A stretch of DNA of 17,378 nucleotides from JAEYFP01 sp964566545 (GTDB taxonomy: Bacteria > Bacillota > Clostridia > Lachnospirales > Lachnospiraceae). The translations under genes and the position numbers were made by a program. How positions within the stretch are numbered: position 1 is the first letter of the stretch; every line of letters starts with the position of its first letter. Location of the stretch: assembly GCA_964566545.1 (NCBI GenBank), contig CAZMIX010000051.1, positions 1 to 17,378 on the forward strand, read 5' to 3'. Positions 1-6,669 of the stretch are shown in pieces. The notes beneath the pieces were generated by a model, which was given only the letters and a program-made list of their open reading frames with translations, had not been told where the DNA came from and ran no database searches.

Positions 1-20
1 TCCCTAAATGGTTTACTCAA
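1..20 (-). CDS. start of an unidentified gene, leaving the window
   Basis: Only the first six codons are visible (TTG start, then Ser-Lys-Pro-Phe-Arg). The start is supported by an AGGAGG ribosome binding site six bases upstream of the TTG and by a promoter-like sequence about 50 bases further up. Nothing can be said about the product. It is separated from the iron-uptake operon by a strong hairpin terminator, so it is probably its own transcription unit. Confidence 0.5.
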
Positions 21-51
21 TAGGTTCCTCCTATCGTTGCTCATATAGGAG
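20..51 (-). promoter_or_regulatory. 5' leader with two alternative hairpins over the ribosome site
   Basis: On the minus strand CTCCTAT (45-51) is perfectly complementary to ATAGGAG (28-34), which contains the Shine-Dalgarno bases of the gene starting at 20. A second, mutually exclusive pairing is ATAGG (30-34) with CCTAT (20-24). Both would hide the ribosome site. The complementarity is seen directly; translational control is inference. Confidence 0.4.
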
Positions 52-68
52 TGTTCATCTGTAATTTG

Positions 69-97
69 ATTATAAAGTATCTCAAATGAGAATGCAA
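69..97 (-). promoter_or_regulatory. probable promoter of the left-edge gene
   Basis: The minus strand has TTGCAT, 17 bases, then a perfect TATAAT, placed about 50 bases upstream of the TTG start at 20. The spacer contains the near-palindrome TCTCA-TT-TGAGA (80-91), a possible operator. The -35 match is weak. Confidence 0.45.
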
Positions 98-158
98 CAA
101 TGAATTCTTATTATTTTGAAAAATGGGCTAAAAAATCCCCAAATAAAAAACTGCAAGA

Positions 159-199
159 AAAACGGATTAATTTCATAACATACGAAACTAATCCGTTTT
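159..199 (-). terminator. terminator of the feo operon (probably bidirectional)
   Basis: A perfect 11-bp stem (159-169 with 189-199) is extended by four more pairs after one mismatch (171-174 with 184-187), leaving a 9-base loop. On the minus strand it is followed by a T-rich tail, and it lies 26 bases past the last feo gene. On the plus strand the stem also ends in TTTT. Confidence 0.8.
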
Positions 200-224
200 C
201 CTATTTATTCACTGTGAATTTTAT

Positions 225-362
225 TTAATGGCAGCCGCCTCCGCAGTGCTTACAGTCGCTGCCGCACTGCACCGACTTTCCGGCTTTCTTATCGCGCACC
301 ATGCTTCTGATAATCAGGCACACAACGCCCACAACTACAATACCGGTTATAATTGTTCCCAT
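225..362 (-). CDS. FeoB-associated Cys-rich membrane peptide
   Basis: A 45-residue protein with one N-terminal membrane segment (residues about 3-20), a short basic stretch, and a Cys-rich tail with four Cys after residue 32 (C-x3-C-x2-C-x3-C) ending in Cys-His. This is the layout of the FeoB-associated Cys-rich membrane protein family, found directly after feoB in many Firmicutes. The role is not firmly known; it is thought to assist FeoB in a way comparable to FeoC, possibly through metal or redox chemistry at the Cys cluster. The start is fixed by GGAGGTG just upstream of the ATG. It lies 53 bases after feoB and before a terminator, so it is the last gene of the operon. Confidence 0.85.
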   Translation of the reverse strand: MGTIITGIVVVGVVCLIIRSMVRDKKAGKSVQCGSDCKHCGGGCH

Positions 363-415
363 ACAAGCACCTCCGTTTCCATTTTCAACTCATTTACATT
401 TTTGCTATTTGGGTA

Positions 416-2599
416 CTATCTTGCGCCGACCTTCTTTTTCACCGACATATGCAGCGTTTCGCTCTCCTTATACGGCCTAAACAGCAAGTAGATAAAGCCT
501 ATGATAAGCAGGAATGCGACTACGGTTCCTATTCCAAACGCGCCTGTCGCGAGCATCGTTCCGAGCTGGTAGACACAGAGTGATACGACATAAGCGAGCA
601 CTGTCTGATAGCCGACTGCAAACCAGAACCATTTCTGGTTGTTCATCTCTCTCTTGATTGCACCCATCGCTGCAAAGCAAGGCGCACAGAGTAGGTTGAA
701 TACAAGGAAGGAATAGGCCGCAACGGCTGTCATGCTGCTTGCCAGGGAACCCCAAATCTCCGCTCCGTCTTCCGCAACCTCCGCAAACCCGAAGAGAATG
801 CCGAAGGTGCCGACTACGTTTTCCTTTGCGATCAAACCGGTCACTGCCGCAACCGCCATCTTCCAGTCACCCCAGCCAAGCGGTGCAAAAACCGGTGCGA
901 TGACACTGCCGACGATTGCCAGAATACTGCTGTCAAGCTGCTCCGCCTCCAGCATTCCAAACGCTCCGTCAACCCATCCAAAGCTCATCAGGAACCAAAG
1001 GACGATTGTAGAGAGCAGGATGATCGTCCCAGCCTTCTTGATGAAGGACCAGCCACGTTCCCACATGCTTCTGAGCACATTTCCTACCGTCGGCATATGA
1101 TAAGCCGGCAGCTCCATGACAAACGGTGCGGGATCTCCCGCAAACATTTTTGTTTTCTTTAACATAATACCGGAGCAAATGATCGCCGCAATACCAACGA
1201 AATATGCGCTCGGTGCGACCCACCACGCGCCGTTGAATAAAGCGCCTGCAATCAGCGCGATGATTGGAAGCTTGGCACCGCAGGGAATAAACGTTGTCGT
1301 CATGATCGTCATTTTGCGATCTCTGTCGCTTTCGATCGTTCTGGATGCCATGATGCCCGGAACGCCGCAGCCCGTGCCGATCAGCATCGGGATAAAGGAT
1401 TTTCCGGAAAGTCCGAACTTGCGAAAAATACGATCCATAATAAATGCAACTCGTGCCATATAGCCGCACGCTTCAAGAAAAGCCAGAAAGATAAATAACA
1501 CGAGCATCTGGGGCACAAAGCCGAGTACTGCGCCGACACCGGCCACGATACCGTCAAGAATCAGACTCTGCAGCCAATCCGCACAGCCGACCGCCGTCAA
1601 GAGACTTTCCACAAGAACCGGAATGCCGGGTACTTCAAGACCAAACAAGCTCCATCCTTCGCCGAATACTCCATCGTTTGCCCAATCGGTCGCCCAAGTG
1701 CCTACGGTCGTTACCGAAACAAAATAAACAAGAAACATCACGAGAGCAAAAATCGGCAGGGCAAGCCAACGGTTCGTGACAACACCATCAATTTTATCGG
1801 AAGTCGTCAGCTTCTTTTTGTTGCTCTTTGTGCTGCATGCATCAATGATCGAGGAAATATAGAGATACCGCTCATTTGTGATGATACTCTCTGTGTCATC
1901 ATCAAATGCGTCCTCCAGACGTTTGATTTCTTTCGAAACATCGGGGACATTTTCCATCCGTTCTATAATCTTATCATCTTTTTCTAAAAGCTTGATTGCG
2001 AAGAAACGCCTCTGCTCTTTGGCAATATCCGCTCCGAGCTTATCTTCCGTTTCCTCAATAACAGACTCCACTTCCGGCGCGAACTTGTGGGCCGGCGCAG
2101 AGCCGAGCTTCTTTTGGGCTGCTTCAACAGCCTTTTCAGCCGCTTCCCGGATTCCCGTCCCTTTTAAGGCAGAAATTTCCACAACCTCACACCCCAGCTT
2201 TTTACTCAACTGCTCGATATGGATCTGATCACCTGTTTTTTGAAGAATATCCATCATATTGACTGCCATGACAAGCGGAATTCCCAGTTCCATAAGTTGT
2301 GTGGAAAGATACAGGTTACGTTCGATATTTGTTCCGTCCACGATATTGAGAATTGCATCGGGACGTTCCGCAATCAAATAATTTCTTGCAACAACCTCCT
2401 CCAGAGTATAAGGAGACAGAGAATAAATGCCAGGCAAGTCTGTGATGACCACCTCTTTATTCCCCTTCAGTCTTCCTTCTTTCTTTTCTACCGTTACCCC
2501 CGGCCAGTTTCCGACAAACTGGTTAGAGCCGGTCAGCGCATTGAACAATGTTGTTTTGCCGCTGTTCGGATTTCCTGCTAATGCAATTTTGATTGCCAT
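416..2599 (-). CDS. feoB: ferrous iron transporter B (GTP-gated Fe2+ permease)
   Basis: FeoB imports Fe2+ across the cytoplasmic membrane and couples a GTPase domain to a permease. The 727-residue length is normal. The N-terminal G domain has all motifs: G1 GNPNSGKTT (9-17), the switch region near 31-43 (GNWPGVTVEKKEG), G3 DLPG (54-57), G4 NMMD (114-117) and G5 SALKGTG (143-149). A helical spacer of about 100 residues follows, then a membrane part from about residue 270 with the two gate motifs containing GCGVPG and PCGAKLPI, and a late CAPC pair. The start codon is the first ATG, directly before the conserved KIALAGNPN strand. It is downstream of two feoA genes with a 95-base gap holding a candidate metal-regulator box, and upstream of the Cys-rich partner. 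No frameshift or missing motif is seen. Confidence 0.97.
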   Translation of the reverse strand: MAIKIALAGNPNSGKTTLFNALTGSNQFVGNWPGVTVEKKEGRLKGNKEVVITDLPGIYSLSPYTLEEVVARNYLIAERPDAILNIVDGTNIERNLYLSTQLMELGIPLVMAVNMMDILQKTGDQIHIEQLSKKLGCEVVEISALKGTGIREAAEKAVEAAQKKLGSAPAHKFAPEVESVIEETEDKLGADIAKEQRRFFAIKLLEKDDKIIERMENVPDVSKEIKRLEDAFDDDTESIITNERYLYISSIIDACSTKSNKKKLTTSDKIDGVVTNRWLALPIFALVMFLVYFVSVTTVGTWATDWANDGVFGEGWSLFGLEVPGIPVLVESLLTAVGCADWLQSLILDGIVAGVGAVLGFVPQMLVLFIFLAFLEACGYMARVAFIMDRIFRKFGLSGKSFIPMLIGTGCGVPGIMASRTIESDRDRKMTIMTTTFIPCGAKLPIIALIAGALFNGAWWVAPSAYFVGIAAIICSGIMLKKTKMFAGDPAPFVMELPAYHMPTVGNVLRSMWERGWSFIKKAGTIILLSTIVLWFLMSFGWVDGAFGMLEAEQLDSSILAIVGSVIAPVFAPLGWGDWKMAVAAVTGLIAKENVVGTFGILFGFAEVAEDGAEIWGSLASSMTAVAAYSFLVFNLLCAPCFAAMGAIKREMNNQKWFWFAVGYQTVLAYVVSLCVYQLGTMLATGAFGIGTVVAFLLIIGFIYLLFRPYKESETLHMSVKKKVGAR

Positions 2600-2662
2600 T
2601 CTATTACTTCCTCTCTCTGCAATTTATGTCTTTGTTTTGTGGTTTGTTTCTTCGTCCTTTAA

Positions 2663-2681
2663 TTAGTTTAAGCTAACCTTT
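2663..2681. promoter_or_regulatory. DtxR/IdeR-like iron box upstream of feoB
   Basis: The 19 bases TTAGTTTAAGCTAACCTTT match the classic DtxR/IdeR box (TTAGGTTAGSCTAACCTAA) at 15 of 19 positions. It lies 64-82 bases upstream of the feoB start. On the minus strand it overlaps a possible promoter (TTGCGC, 16 bases, TAATTA), which fits metal-dependent repression of feoB. The dyad itself is imperfect, so this is a candidate only. Confidence 0.45.
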
Positions 2682-2694
2682 GCGCAAAAAAAAT

Positions 2695-2916
2695 TTACTC
2701 AACTTCTATCATTTCCGCGTCCGCTTTTCTGAGGGAAAGCTCATACCCTCTGACCGTTATCTCCACCGGATCGCCAAGCGGTGCCACTTTCCTGACAAAC
2801 ACGCTGACTCCGTTCGTGATTCCCATATCCATGATGCGCCTTTTCACGGAGCCTGTTCCGTTCAGTCTCTTTACCTGAACCGTCTGACCGCACGCAATTT
2901 CCTTCAATGTTTTCAT
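2695..2916 (-). CDS. feoA: FeoA-domain protein (second of two)
   Basis: A 73-residue cytoplasmic protein with the SH3-like FeoA fold: an N-terminal strand and Cys-Gly turn (KTLKEIACGQTV), then the conserved core RRIMDMGIT-x-GVxVxVxxxAPLGDPVEI and a C-terminal strand ending in LRKADAEMIEVE. FeoA proteins bind FeoB and help Fe2+ transport. The start at 2916 is chosen because AGGAG lies ten bases upstream; an in-frame ATG at 2952 has no ribosome site. It keeps the canonical APLGDP signature, so of the two FeoA copies this one looks closest to classical FeoA. It follows feoA-1 by 41 bases and precedes feoB. Confidence 0.92.
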   Translation of the reverse strand: MKTLKEIACGQTVQVKRLNGTGSVKRRIMDMGITNGVSVFVRKVAPLGDPVEITVRGYELSLRKADAEMIEVE

Positions 2917-2957
2917 TTCAGATGCACTCCTGTTCTCTTCTATAGTTATCATTCATT

Positions 2958-3167
2958 TTACACCATAATCTTATTCGCCATTTCTTTTCCGATCGCAACT
3001 CGGGAATCCTTAACATTGACGATCATATTACCGCCGATTTCCGATATAACGGTCACGATCCCACCGGTCACAAAGCCGAGATTCTCTAAAAATCTGCGAG
3101 TCTCCTCTTTTCCGCCAACCTTTTTGATGATATTCAGCTCACCTTCTCTTACCATAGTCAGTGGCAT
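2958..3167 (-). CDS. feoA: FeoA-domain protein (first of two)
   Basis: A 69-residue protein of the same small SH3-like family. It has the FeoA pattern (GGKEETRRFLENLGFVTGG, a Gly-rich turn, then a strand with VKDSRVAIGKEMANKIMV) but lacks the APLGDP signature of the second copy, having SEIGGN instead, so the two are diverged paralogues rather than a recent duplication. The start at 3167 has AAGGAGG eight bases upstream; the longer in-frame ORF from 3200 runs through this ribosome site and is less likely. It is the first gene of the operon, about 100 bases after a strong promoter. Confidence 0.9.
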   Translation of the reverse strand: MPLTMVREGELNIIKKVGGKEETRRFLENLGFVTGGIVTVISEIGGNMIVNVKDSRVAIGKEMANKIMV

Positions 3168-3274
3168 ATGCGCATCCTCCTTCTTTTCATATCGAAGCAT
3201 CTATCTTCCTTATTTCTGCACACAGAACTCGAAAAGTTATAGCCAACTCGTGTTCTATTTATCTGTTCATTGTT

Positions 3275-3303
3275 AGTATATTCGAACTATTATTAGATGT
3301 CAA
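3275..3303 (-). promoter_or_regulatory. promoter of the feo operon
   Basis: A perfect -35 TTGACA (3298-3303), a 17-base spacer and TATACT (3275-3280) lie about 110 bases upstream of feoA-1. The palindrome TTCGAA abuts the -10, and TAGT/ACTA half-sites flank it (TAGT-N8-ACTA), a weak candidate operator. Confidence 0.8.
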
Positions 3304-3368
3304 GGACTTTTGCCGCCATTCTAAAATTTTAATATATTTTTTTAACAGGTTTATAAGGTTTTATCCTT

Positions 3369-3911
3369 TCATTTTGGAATCAACACAGGCATGACAACCT
3401 CTTCCGGTTTTGTGATTTCATACTGTGACTTTGCGGTCACAATATCGGCCTTGATCCGCATCATATGGAGATTTTTACTTTTGGGCGCTTTAGAAGGACT
3501 CGGTCTGCCCGTCGATGCGCAGAGCGCACGCAGCGCTTTAATAAACTCCTCCGGCTCCTCCGGTTTCAGAATTTCCGCTTTTCCATAAACAGTAACGCTA
3601 CGGTAGTCGTGCCCTTCCCCACGATATTTCTTTGTTCCGAAACGATCCAAAAAAACCTGAATATTGCAGGCCACATGCGGATTGTCCTCGATTAGGTTGA
3701 CACGATGCCCTTGAACACCCATATGCAGATAAAGCGTGAGGCTATCCCCCTCCCAAATATACCCATAATTCATGGGCACAACGTAAGGATATGGCTCGTC
3801 ATGCAGCGCAACGGTACAAACATTGGTCATCCCGAGCACTGCGCTGATTAACATGGGATCCTGAATTCTCCGTTCTTCGTGCATCATTTTCAAATTATTG
3901 TGATCTGTCAT
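3369..3911 (-). CDS. pyridoxamine 5'-phosphate oxidase family (NimA-like) flavoprotein
   Basis: A 180-residue protein of the split-barrel FMN-binding fold. The N-terminus has the typical helix (ERRIQDPMLISAVL), then strands with YPYVVPMNYGYIWEGDSLTLYLHMGVQGHRV broken over residues 41-71 and NPHVACNI (77-84), the region that carries flavin contacts in this family. The later YRSVTVYGKAEIL strand is also typical. Members include 5-nitroimidazole resistance proteins (NimA) and general FMN-dependent reductases; substrate cannot be told. The ATG has an AAAGGA site upstream. It stands alone: its own promoter lies upstream, and the feo promoter begins 66 bases past its stop. Function beyond the family is not inferred. 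Confidence 0.85.
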   Translation of the reverse strand: MTDHNNLKMMHEERRIQDPMLISAVLGMTNVCTVALHDEPYPYVVPMNYGYIWEGDSLTLYLHMGVQGHRVNLIEDNPHVACNIQVFLDRFGTKKYRGEGHDYRSVTVYGKAEILKPEEPEEFIKALRALCASTGRPSPSKAPKSKNLHMMRIKADIVTAKSQYEITKPEEVVMPVLIPK

Positions 3912-3949
3912 CTGAATCCTTTCCGGACACTGCCCCTGCTATTTTTATC

Positions 3950-3978
3950 AGTATAGCATTCCCCAAATAGATTGAAAA
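3950..3978 (-). promoter_or_regulatory. promoter of the NimA-like gene
   Basis: TTTTCA, a 17-base spacer ending in TGC (extended -10), then TATACT (3950-3955), about 40 bases upstream of the ATG. Between this and carD (to 4108) I see only a weak GCCC/GGGC hairpin near 4009-4028 followed on the minus strand by TATTTT, a possible carD terminator. Confidence 0.6.
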
Positions 3979-4108
3979 GCCCTGTTGATCTGGTAATAAT
4001 AGGAAAATAGCCCGTCTGACGCTTTGGGCGCAAACGAGCTTTCTCTCTTCATTCGTTATTCAGCTTATTCTCCACAACAGTCAAAGTCTCACGGCTTATA
4101 CCGCCACA

Positions 4109-4609
4109 TCACTCCTCCACATACTGGCGGATATAATCCTCAACCTCACTTCTGTCAATACAAAGAGCCAGTGCCAGTTCTTCATATAACCGATCCTCAG
4201 CAATGCGAAAGTACTTATCATCAACCGCTGTCACCTTTTTTCCACTCTGAAGTCTCTCACGCTTTCTGAAATAAAGCGTCTTGATAATCTGTACTAGGCG
4301 GCTGCAGTCACAGCTATTGACCGCACTTTTATACTCCTGCTCCCGTTTCTTTTCATCCGCAATCCACAGTTGTTCGATTTTCGGAATATCCTTGAGCAGT
4401 TGTGTCACCTGATCTCTGGACAGGGCAAACCGCAAAACGACCTTATCATTATCTACCGGAATATAAATCTTGCCGCCGGTTTCACAAACAGGCTTTAAAG
4501 TATAATACAAACGATCCCTTGGAGTCGGTCCAATATTTAATTTGCCAATTTCCTCTACCATACATACACCGCTGTTACCACATACAATGTGATCGCCAAC
4601 CTGAAACAT
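4109..4609 (-). CDS. CarD-family RNA polymerase-binding regulator
   Basis: A 166-residue protein with an N-terminal CarD/TRCF-type RNA polymerase interaction domain (residues about 1-60: FQVGDHIVCGNSGVCMVEEI, then DRLYYTLKP and KIYIPVDND), followed by an all-helical C-terminal domain of about 100 residues. CarD/CdnL proteins bind the RNA polymerase beta subunit and stabilise open promoter complexes, mainly at rRNA and stress-linked promoters. Length and layout are normal for the family. The start is fixed by AAAGGAGG seven bases before the ATG. The 5' leader contains a long-range hairpin (4634-4677). The neighbours do not suggest a shared pathway. Small firmicute CarD paralogues exist, so whether this is the main cellular CarD cannot be told. 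Confidence 0.88.
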   Translation of the reverse strand: MFQVGDHIVCGNSGVCMVEEIGKLNIGPTPRDRLYYTLKPVCETGGKIYIPVDNDKVVLRFALSRDQVTQLLKDIPKIEQLWIADEKKREQEYKSAVNSCDCSRLVQIIKTLYFRKRERLQSGKKVTAVDDKYFRIAEDRLYEELALALCIDRSEVEDYIRQYVEE

Positions 4610-4633
4610 ACTGCCTCCTTTCCAATTCGTCTA

Positions 4634-4677
4634 AAAAGGATTGACTCATCCGGTGAACAGAATGAAACAATCCTTTT
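4634..4677 (-). promoter_or_regulatory. hairpin in the carD 5' leader
   Basis: A perfect 10-bp stem, AAAAGGATTG on the plus strand at 4634-4643 with CAATCCTTTT at 4668-4677, encloses a 24-base loop. On the minus strand the 3' arm ends in CCTTTTT, giving an attenuator-like shape between the predicted promoter and the carD ribosome site. The arm also contains AAAGGAT, which might mimic a ribosome site. Confidence 0.5.
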
Positions 4678-4695
4678 CCCTTTTATTCTATTATT

Positions 4696-4725
4696 AGTAT
4701 AACACACTTTTTCTTTTTATGTAAG
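4696..4725 (-). promoter_or_regulatory. probable promoter of carD
   Basis: The minus strand has CTTACA, an 18-base spacer and TATACT (4696-4701), just upstream of the leader hairpin. The -10 is good; the -35 is weak (four of six). Confidence 0.4.
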
Positions 4726-4735
4726 GGAATAATCA

Positions 4736-4798
4736 GACAAAAACATATTTTTGTCAATATTGCCTCATAACCATCTCCCTTGCACTGTAAATATTGAC
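4736..4798 (-). terminator. overlapping hairpins after the padR operon
   Basis: A perfect 8-bp stem (4736-4743 with 4748-4755, loop CATA) lies downstream of the HAAS membrane gene. A second perfect 9-bp inverted repeat, GTCAATATT (4753-4761) with AATATTGAC (4790-4798), shares bases with the first, so the two compete. There is no long T tract, so termination is plausible but weak. Confidence 0.4.
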
Positions 4799-4809
4799 GA
4801 CTTTTTCGG

Positions 4810-5799
4810 TCAATTCCTATTTGCCTTCATATATCTGTATGCTGTGGTCAGTCCGTCCAACAACAACGCAAATAGGATAATACCAAGGAAATAATATTGG
4901 AAATTTCCTAACACCTTGAGGATGAACGTCTCTTCACCCGAAAATAACTCTACCGTTCTCTTTGTTACCTCCGGATTGATAATCCTTCCATCTGCAAGCC
5001 ATAAGAAGGCAAGCACGCCGGAACAGACATCTACGACCGCCGATACGATCAGTAACCTTTTCGTATACCGGCCCTCTAACAGCGACACAATTTCCCGCAC
5101 AAGTCCAAGCCCCGCAAACAGCAACAGGAAATAGCGCATTTCCCATATAACCGACGCGTTAAAAATCGGAACGCGTTCTCCGCTTTCAGTAAATACCGCA
5201 CTGAACACCTGTGGCGCCCAAAGGAAAATGCAGACGAAGAGCACGAGAAATACCATCATGCTGATTGGCTCCCATTTCGGAATCAGCTCCTCTTTTTCCG
5301 GGACAGGCGGCAGACTGTTTAAGTCAAACGCCTCATTGATTTGAATATTCTTTTTATAAAAGTAAGTAAACAGCAGCGTCACATAGGCAAATGCCGAACC
5401 TAATCCGCCGATCAACATGGAAACCCACTGCATCGCACTCACATACCAGACAATCGGCTCCGCAGCTGTTATAAGCTGCACCAGACAGGCGACGGTCATG
5501 CCAAATGCCACACACATCAGGACAATTTTTAGTACAAGCAGATAGGACGCATAATAAGGCGCTCCGATCAGGCACTTTTCACCGCCGCCCTCGTATTTTT
5601 CATATAACTCATTCGGAGTGCCAAGCTCCGTCAATATGACCCGCATATCCGCTTCCGCCGGAATGACCTCCCCGCAACGCTCCTCCAGCATATCCCCGAT
5701 CAGCGTCCGAAGCTCATTTGCCACATCTGTTTTCTGTTTTGACGGCATCCGCCTTGTCACCGCATAGATATACCGTTCCATCAAATCCTCTGTTTTCAT
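4810..5799 (-). CDS. HAAS-domain multi-pass membrane protein, PadR partner
   Basis: A 329-residue protein. Residues 1-70 form a helical cytoplasmic domain (YIYAVTRRMPSKQKTDVANE, LGTPNELYEKYEGG) of the HAAS/DUF1700 type that is typically encoded right after PadR regulators. About six membrane segments follow (roughly 81-107, 115-147, 178-203, 218-241, 247-267, 297-325). The ATG is one base past the padR stop (TGA-A-ATG), and its GGAGGTG ribosome site lies inside the last padR codons, so translation is coupled. Role in the family: membrane sensor or effector acting together with the PadR regulator; the signal is unknown. No ATP-binding partner gene is present, so it is not part of an evident ABC transporter. 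Confidence 0.75.
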   Translation of the reverse strand: MKTEDLMERYIYAVTRRMPSKQKTDVANELRTLIGDMLEERCGEVIPAEADMRVILTELGTPNELYEKYEGGGEKCLIGAPYYASYLLVLKIVLMCVAFGMTVACLVQLITAAEPIVWYVSAMQWVSMLIGGLGSAFAYVTLLFTYFYKKNIQINEAFDLNSLPPVPEKEELIPKWEPISMMVFLVLFVCIFLWAPQVFSAVFTESGERVPIFNASVIWEMRYFLLLFAGLGLVREIVSLLEGRYTKRLLIVSAVVDVCSGVLAFLWLADGRIINPEVTKRTVELFSGEETFILKVLGNFQYYFLGIILFALLLDGLTTAYRYMKANRN

Positions 5800-5800
5800 T

Positions 5801-6133
5801 TCACACCTCCAATAAGCGGTTTACATCCGCTGAAAACTGCTTCCAATGAACTTTTGTTTTTTCTAACACAATTTTTCCATCCTCTGTCAGGCTGTAATAC
5901 TTTCTCGGCTTCGCTTCACTTGTCTCCCATTCGCTTTGCAGCAACCCCTGTGCCTCCAACCGGCGCATCAGCGGATAGAGCGTATTGGCCTCGATTAGAA
6001 TCCCATTCTCCTGCAATGCTTTCACAAGATGGTAGCCATATTTGGGCTCCCTTAGCTGGCTAAGCACTAACAAAATCAATGTGCCGCGCCGCAGCTCCAA
6101 AATCAGTCCCGACACGATTTCATCATAATTCAT
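5801..6133 (-). CDS. PadR-family transcriptional repressor
   Basis: A 110-residue winged-helix regulator with the full PadR pattern: ELRRGTLILLVLSQL (residues 13-27), YGYHLVKAL (32-40), the recognition helix region TLYPLMRRLEAQGLL (51-65), and the wing PRKYYSLTEDGK (76-87), with a short C-terminal dimer helix. PadR proteins are usually autorepressors relieved by a small ligand or by a partner. The start at 6133 is chosen because GGAGG lies 11 bases upstream; the upstream in-frame GTG at 6145 overlaps that site. It is the first gene of a two-gene operon with the HAAS membrane protein, behind a perfect consensus promoter and a near-start inverted repeat, which fits tight autoregulation. Confidence 0.93.
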   Translation of the reverse strand: MNYDEIVSGLILELRRGTLILLVLSQLREPKYGYHLVKALQENGILIEANTLYPLMRRLEAQGLLQSEWETSEAKPRKYYSLTEDGKIVLEKTKVHWKQFSADVNRLLEV

Positions 6134-6154
6134 TCTCGAAAACACCTCCTTTTT

Positions 6155-6171
6155 TGCTCATTTTTTGAGCA
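6155..6171 (-). promoter_or_regulatory. inverted repeat between promoter and padR start
   Basis: A perfect 6-bp inverted repeat TGCTCA-N5-TGAGCA lies directly upstream of the padR GGAGG. It could be an operator or an mRNA hairpin next to the ribosome site; the sequence does not decide between these. Confidence 0.45.
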
Positions 6172-6248
6172 GTCTATGTTTGTCGTCCGGTATTTTGCTT
6201 TTTTACAGCATCATGTTTTTATCATCCGACACTATATTGTATATGATG

Positions 6249-6277
6249 ATTATACTGTGTGTCATACGCTATGTCAA
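6249..6277 (-). promoter_or_regulatory. consensus sigma-A promoter of padR operon
   Basis: The minus strand carries TTGACA (6272-6277), exactly 17 bases, and TATAAT (6249-6254): a perfect consensus promoter. ACAC..TATA-like half-sites flank the -10 (6229-6260), as expected for a promoter held down by a repressor such as PadR. Confidence 0.85.
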
Positions 6278-6286
6278 GAAAAAAAT

Positions 6287-6316
6287 ACAGAATGATAAAC
6301 TTTTTTATCATTCTGT
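6287..6316 (-). terminator. terminator of the SPFH operon
   Basis: A perfect 13-bp stem (6287-6299 with 6304-6316), a 4-base loop and, on the minus strand, a run of seven Ts. It lies 49 bases after the last gene of the operon, and its T tail abuts the -35 of the padR promoter. Confidence 0.88.
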
Positions 6317-6364
6317 AGCTTTTTAATGATTAACAGGCAGATTTTCACGCATTATCAGCGCAGC

Positions 6365-6616
6365 TTAGCCGTGCAGCCCCTTCGACTGACGCTCCATATC
6401 CTCGATGACAATATCGTAAATCTCTCCGATTGAAGCGCAGTATTCCAGCACCTTCCATGGCTCATTCGTATGATAATGGATCTTGATCAGCTCCTCGTCA
6501 CCAACCGCCAGCAGACAATCCCCCTGAAAATGCTCCACAAAGTAGTCGCTGATGACATCCTCATCCAAATCAGTTCCTTCAATTAATAACTGTGTATCAT
6601 ATTTATATTCTAACAT
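6365..6616 (-). CDS. stand-alone FakA/DAK-like domain protein
   Basis: An 83-residue protein (MLEYKYDTQLLIEG at the start) that matches by eye the segment just after the kinase domain of FakA/YloV-type fatty acid kinase subunits: a Tyr-x-Thr-x-Phe/Leu-Leu-Ile strand, then LAVGDEELIKIHYHTNEPWKVLEY (residues 36-59) and IYDIVIEDMERQ (66-77), which parallels the family's VGDDELVKVHVHT and IKIENMREQ. The kinase domain and the rest of the C-terminal domain are absent, so it cannot be a full FakA. The start at 6616 has AGGA eight bases upstream; a TTG at 6640 is the alternative. It is the last of three genes behind the SPFH protein, 53 bases after its neighbour. Short stand-alone proteins of this kind have been annotated as kinase-related; their role is unknown. 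Confidence 0.7.
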   Translation of the reverse strand: MLEYKYDTQLLIEGTDLDEDVISDYFVEHFQGDCLLAVGDEELIKIHYHTNEPWKVLEYCASIGEIYDIVIEDMERQSKGLHG

Positions 6617-6669
6617 CGTTCCATTCCTGACAAAACCCAATAGTAATCCTTTTAAAGCTACCTTTTTAT

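Noticed and set aside
228..491. Plus-strand 87-codon frame beginning MAAASAVLTV
   Set aside because: It is the complement of the Cys-rich FeoB partner gene and the end of feoB; the minus-strand 45-codon gene has a proper ribosome site and family pattern.
732..2228. Several 115-122-codon plus-strand frames inside feoB
   Set aside because: They are antisense shadows of the G domain and membrane domain of feoB, low-complexity in Ser/Pro, with no start signals.
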